Positions 15,809-18,008 of a stretch of DNA of 18,008 nucleotides are shown piece after piece. This DNA comes from Vicingus sp036171675 (GTDB taxonomy: Bacteria > Bacteroidota > Bacteroidia > Flavobacteriales_E > Vicingaceae): assembly GCA_036171675.1 (NCBI GenBank), contig JAVHRO010000053.1, forward strand, positions 1 through 18,008, written 5' to 3'. Each line of letters starts with the position of its first letter. The stretch's first letter is position 1. The notes below the pieces were generated by a model. The model had not been told where the DNA came from, searched no databases, and saw nothing but the letters and a program-made list of their open reading frames with translations. Position numbers and translations under genes: made by a program.

Positions 15809-16336
15809 TTAAAAATCATATTTTAACTGGATTCCACCCCAATTCATTATATCTACTCCTTCATAATCTGTTCGCTTGCTAATGAGTAAATAATATTTTG
15901 GCAACAGATGAAATCTTTTTAACAGAATAAAATCTATACCAACATTTGGTGCAGGCACTAAATAATCCACACTTTCACTTCCATCTTCATTTGTTTCTAA
16001 TACTTTCGAAATAGCAAAACCTAATGTCGGTTTTATATTTTTAATTAATTGATGATTTATATCAACTCTTAAGGTTAAAGAAAATATACGAGGAGTATAG
16101 CTTGAAAAGAAATATCCTAACCCAACTCCAAAATTTGTTTCAAACTTATTTTTCTTCATTAAATTTCTTTCATAATTAAAAGATAAATATCCATTTGCTC
16201 CCAGCAATTCCACAAAAACAGCATTTTCATATTGCTTCTGTAGTATAGTATCGTTTTTTGTCACTTGCCCCAAACCAATCATTGAACAAAAAAGAAATAA
16301 CAAACACCAACCACTTTTTAAATTAAACCTACTCAT
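15809..16336 (-). CDS. Small outer-membrane beta-barrel protein
   Basis: The 175-residue product has a signal peptide (about 1-23, GLGQ). Alternating hydrophobic and polar strands follow (GYLSFNYERNL, FETNFGVGLGYFF, FSLTLRVDINHQL, PTLGFAISKVL, NVGIDFILLKRF, HLLPKYYLLISK). It ends with the C-terminal aromatic IQLKYDF expected for BamA insertion. About eight strands fit the length, so an OmpX/OmpW-size barrel is likely. Function is unknown. The ATG overlaps the end of the upstream fibre-like gene by 8 bp and the GH16 gene starts 14 bp downstream, so all are probably translated from one mRNA. Confidence 0.82.
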   Translation of the reverse strand: MSRFNLKSGWCLLFLFCSMIGLGQVTKNDTILQKQYENAVFVELLGANGYLSFNYERNLMKKNKFETNFGVGLGYFFSSYTPRIFSLTLRVDINHQLIKNIKPTLGFAISKVLETNEDGSESVDYLVPAPNVGIDFILLKRFHLLPKYYLLISKRTDYEGVDIMNWGGIQLKYDF

Positions 16337-17702
16337 TTAAAATATTTTGTTCCAATTTAGCAATTCTTTTGTTTTGCTCTAAAATATAGAGTGTTAATTC
16401 TTCAATTTTTTGTAAAAGTATCTCATCCATATTCCCTAAGCTGATGCCATTTTCGTTAATTTCTTTTTCTAAAGTCACATTTGGTAAATGTTGAAATTTA
16501 TTGATATGTTCCTCAACTTTATCTAAAGACATCAGTCCATATTCTTTAGCAAAAACAAAATCAGGCCAATTGGCATAATGTTTAACCACAATTTCTTCAG
16601 CTATCATTTTTCCGTTAACGGCAAATTGATATCCTTTTGTATCATCTGTACCAATTCCTACTTGTCCATACTCGTTCCAGTTTAACACTTTGGTGCAAAC
16701 ACCGTTATGGTTGACACCTAAAGCACCGCCACCCCATCCATAAAGAAAAGGTCCGTCTATGTTTACATTTATTGATGGAGTATTGCCATAAGATAATCCA
16801 TGGTTTTCATCATCACCCGAACGTAAAAGTATGGTGTTATTATTAACTGAAATTTTACCGTTTACATCCAATTTGGTTTGTGGATTATTAGTGCCTATTC
16901 CAACCTTGCCTAAATATTCAGAAGTCATGATTACATCCCCACCATTTGGACCTACGTTAATAGCGACATTTTTCCCACAATAATAATTAATTAACAAACT
17001 CGGACCTCCTACATTATTTGTCCCAGCCATATCGATAATTCCATTTGCACCATCAAAACCCATTGATAATACATTTAAATTACCCCCATAAACACTATTT
17101 CCGTAAGCATTCATCATTCCTGAAAATTGATTTGATGTTGGAGTTACAGGAAAATTACAAACACTAAGTAAAGGAAATATATTAGGATTAGGTAATCTAC
17201 CAAAACCTATAATTTCAGATGTGGTTGGAGAAGCTGGTAAATAACCTATTCTTTTGTTATTTCCAAAAATAAAATCACCCATTACTTTTAAATCGTTATT
17301 AAATCTACCTATCCCATCAACAACTATTTTGTCGTTAAAATTTGCAGTACTATCAACAATAAATTTATCCTTCACATGTCCAATTCCCAATATTTTTACG
17401 TCGCTGTTAAATTTCGCATTTCCGACGAATACTGAGGACCCTTTTATTTTCACATCTTGATCAACGGTCAATCTTTTGTTAATAGTAACGCTATCTCTCA
17501 CAACAACAGCACTATCTATTGTTACTCTACCACTTAATTTTGACATACCTATTACTTCCAACTTGCTTGTAGGAGTTGTAGTTCCTAATCCTACATTTCC
17601 AGTAATAGGTAATGTATTTGTATTTTGTGAAAAGCTAGATACAGAGTTTGTTACTAATAAAATTATTACTAATAACCTGGTTTTATTCATCATTTTATCC
17701 AT
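16329..17702 (-). CDS. Tail-fibre-like beta-solenoid surface protein
   Basis: The 457-residue product has a signal peptide (ending SSFSQ, about residue 26) and a cap motif VGLGTTTP (37-44). A beta-solenoid follows (about 45-145), with repeated F-N-x-D/K-[VIL]-K-[IV]-x-G units such as FNSDVKILG (98-106), FNDKIVVDG (122-130) and FNNDLKVMG (134-142). Two more VGIGT modules begin at 267 and 348. The C-terminus (about 378-457: WPDFVFAKEYGLMSLDKVEEHI, HLPNV, GISLGNMDEILLQKIEELTLY) is a widespread Bacteroidota fibre-protein end with a trimerisation-type coiled coil. No T9SS domain is seen. The first three ATGs (17702, 17693, 17690) are all possible; MNKTRLLVIILL (17690) is also a good signal-peptide start. 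It is the first gene of the cassette, divergent from the XRE regulator. Confidence 0.86.
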   Translation of the reverse strand: MDKMMNKTRLLVIILLVTNSVSSFSQNTNTLPITGNVGLGTTTPTSKLEVIGMSKLSGRVTIDSAVVVRDSVTINKRLTVDQDVKIKGSSVFVGNAKFNSDVKILGIGHVKDKFIVDSTANFNDKIVVDGIGRFNNDLKVMGDFIFGNNKRIGYLPASPTTSEIIGFGRLPNPNIFPLLSVCNFPVTPTSNQFSGMMNAYGNSVYGGNLNVLSMGFDGANGIIDMAGTNNVGGPSLLINYYCGKNVAINVGPNGGDVIMTSEYLGKVGIGTNNPQTKLDVNGKISVNNNTILLRSGDDENHGLSYGNTPSINVNIDGPFLYGWGGGALGVNHNGVCTKVLNWNEYGQVGIGTDDTKGYQFAVNGKMIAEEIVVKHYANWPDFVFAKEYGLMSLDKVEEHINKFQHLPNVTLEKEINENGISLGNMDEILLQKIEELTLYILEQNKRIAKLEQNILNE

Positions 17703-17769
17703 CGTTTTATTTTATAGCCAAAATAATCAAGGCAAATTGTAGAACGAATTTATAAATAAAATTGATACA

Positions 17770-17783
17770 GGACAAATATGTTC
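17770..17783. promoter_or_regulatory. Candidate operator dyad in the divergent promoter region
   Basis: GGACAAATATGTTC is an inverted repeat in which 10 of 14 bases (5 of 7 pairs) are symmetric (ACA-N4-TGT core). It lies 68 bp upstream of the fibre gene start and 49 bp upstream of the XRE start. ATTGAT direct repeats (17761-17766 and 17785-17790) flank it. It is a plausible binding site for the neighbouring XRE regulator; this is inference from position and symmetry only. Confidence 0.3.
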
Positions 17784-17831
17784 TATTGATTTTTTAATAG
17801 GAATATCATTTTTGGAGTTCATACTATTTAA

Positions 17832-18008
17832 ATGAGCGACAAAGAGTATCTGATAAAGCTTGGGTTAAAAATTGTTCATATTCGAAAAGAACAAAATCTT
17901 AGACAAATTGATTTGTCCGATTTAATAGGGATCGAAGATTCCGCTTTAAGAAGAATAGAAAAAGGAAAAGTAAATAGCTCCATCAATATGCTAAGAAAAA
18001 TTGCAAAA
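17832..18008 (+). CDS. XRE-family helix-turn-helix regulator, cut by the window end
   Basis: The 59 visible residues start at ATG 17832; a TAA directly precedes it in frame. They form the XRE/Cro helix-turn-helix: LGLKIVHIRKEQNLRQIDLS (helices 1-2), DLIGIEDSALRRIEKGKVNS (recognition helix 3 with the conserved RIEKG turn) and the start of helix 4, INMLRKIAK. The reading frame runs off the window, so its length and any C-terminal domain are unknown. It is transcribed away from the five-gene exported-protein cassette and shares a 129-bp intergenic region with it, which makes it a candidate local regulator. A stand-alone housekeeping-type XRE protein is also possible. Confidence 0.85.
   Translation, partial: MSDKEYLIKLGLKIVHIRKEQNLRQIDLSDLIGIEDSALRRIEKGKVNSSINMLRKIAK

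Noticed and set aside
13094..17702. Prophage remnant, based on fibre-like and S74 domains
   Set aside because: Each product has a signal peptide or lipobox, one has a T9SS domain, and no capsid, terminase, integrase or lysis gene is present; these are host surface proteins with phage-like folds.
13094..17702. Polysaccharide utilisation locus, based on the GH16 gene
   Set aside because: No SusC/SusD pair, no hybrid two-component or SusR-type regulator, and the barrel is far too small for a TonB-dependent transporter.
17254..17742. Two plus-strand open frames opposite the fibre gene
   Set aside because: Antisense to the solenoid repeats and signal peptide; the regular hydrophobic pattern is a by-product of the repeat codons.

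Overview
The window reads as the chromosome of an AT-rich member of the Bacteroidota, most likely a Flavobacteriales-type gliding or marine/freshwater lineage. The evidence is type IX secretion (T9SS) sorting domains with YPNP/SPNPF motifs, signal peptides ending in ...AQ or ...GQ, lack of Shine-Dalgarno sequences, a TAnnTTTG-type promoter box, and the character of Mfd, Tgt, RsmG and the SpoIIE phosphatase. The placement is inferred from protein character only; no rRNA or tRNA is present.

Layout. (1) 1-1765: accessory secreted genes. These are a T9SS sorting-domain stub whose 5' end is a palindromic repeat, an intact T9SS cargo protein, and a convergent small membrane protein. (2) 1927-2481: a compact element with one HUH/Y1 transposase gene between two 59-bp inverted units. 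Each unit is built from two palindromes and a 23-nt spacer. It looks more like a REP/RAYT unit than a classical IS200. (3) 2537-8263: mfd, followed directly by a large membrane SpoIIE-type phosphatase with MORN-like repeats and long coiled coils. (4) 8264-8329: two runs of heptanucleotide repeats in the gap between convergent genes. (5) 8328-10753, minus strand: a probable operon of glycosyltransferase, ECF-like sigma factor and rsmG. (6) 10856-13090, plus strand: tgt (GTG start, zinc cysteines missing) and an LptF/LptG-type permease. A 102-bp divergent promoter region separates regions 5 and 6. (7) 13094-17702, minus strand: a tight five-gene cassette coding only exported proteins. In transcription order they are a beta-solenoid tail-fibre-like protein, a small outer-membrane beta-barrel, a GH16 glycoside hydrolase with duplicated C-terminal Cys-containing domains, a lipoprotein, and an S74 chaperone-domain protein with a T9SS signal. 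(8) 17832-18008: the start of a divergent XRE-type regulator, cut by the window end, with a palindromic candidate operator between it and the cassette.

Housekeeping genes (mfd, rsmG, tgt, lptF/G) form the backbone, with accessory secreted modules at both ends. The two most interesting items are the REP-like transposase unit and the XRE-linked cassette of exported fibre-like, barrel and glycanase proteins. No CRISPR array, tRNA, rRNA, integrase or restriction gene is visible. No gene-free stretch exceeds 300 bases; the longest is 1766-1999, most of which is AT-rich spacer plus the left end of the transposase element.
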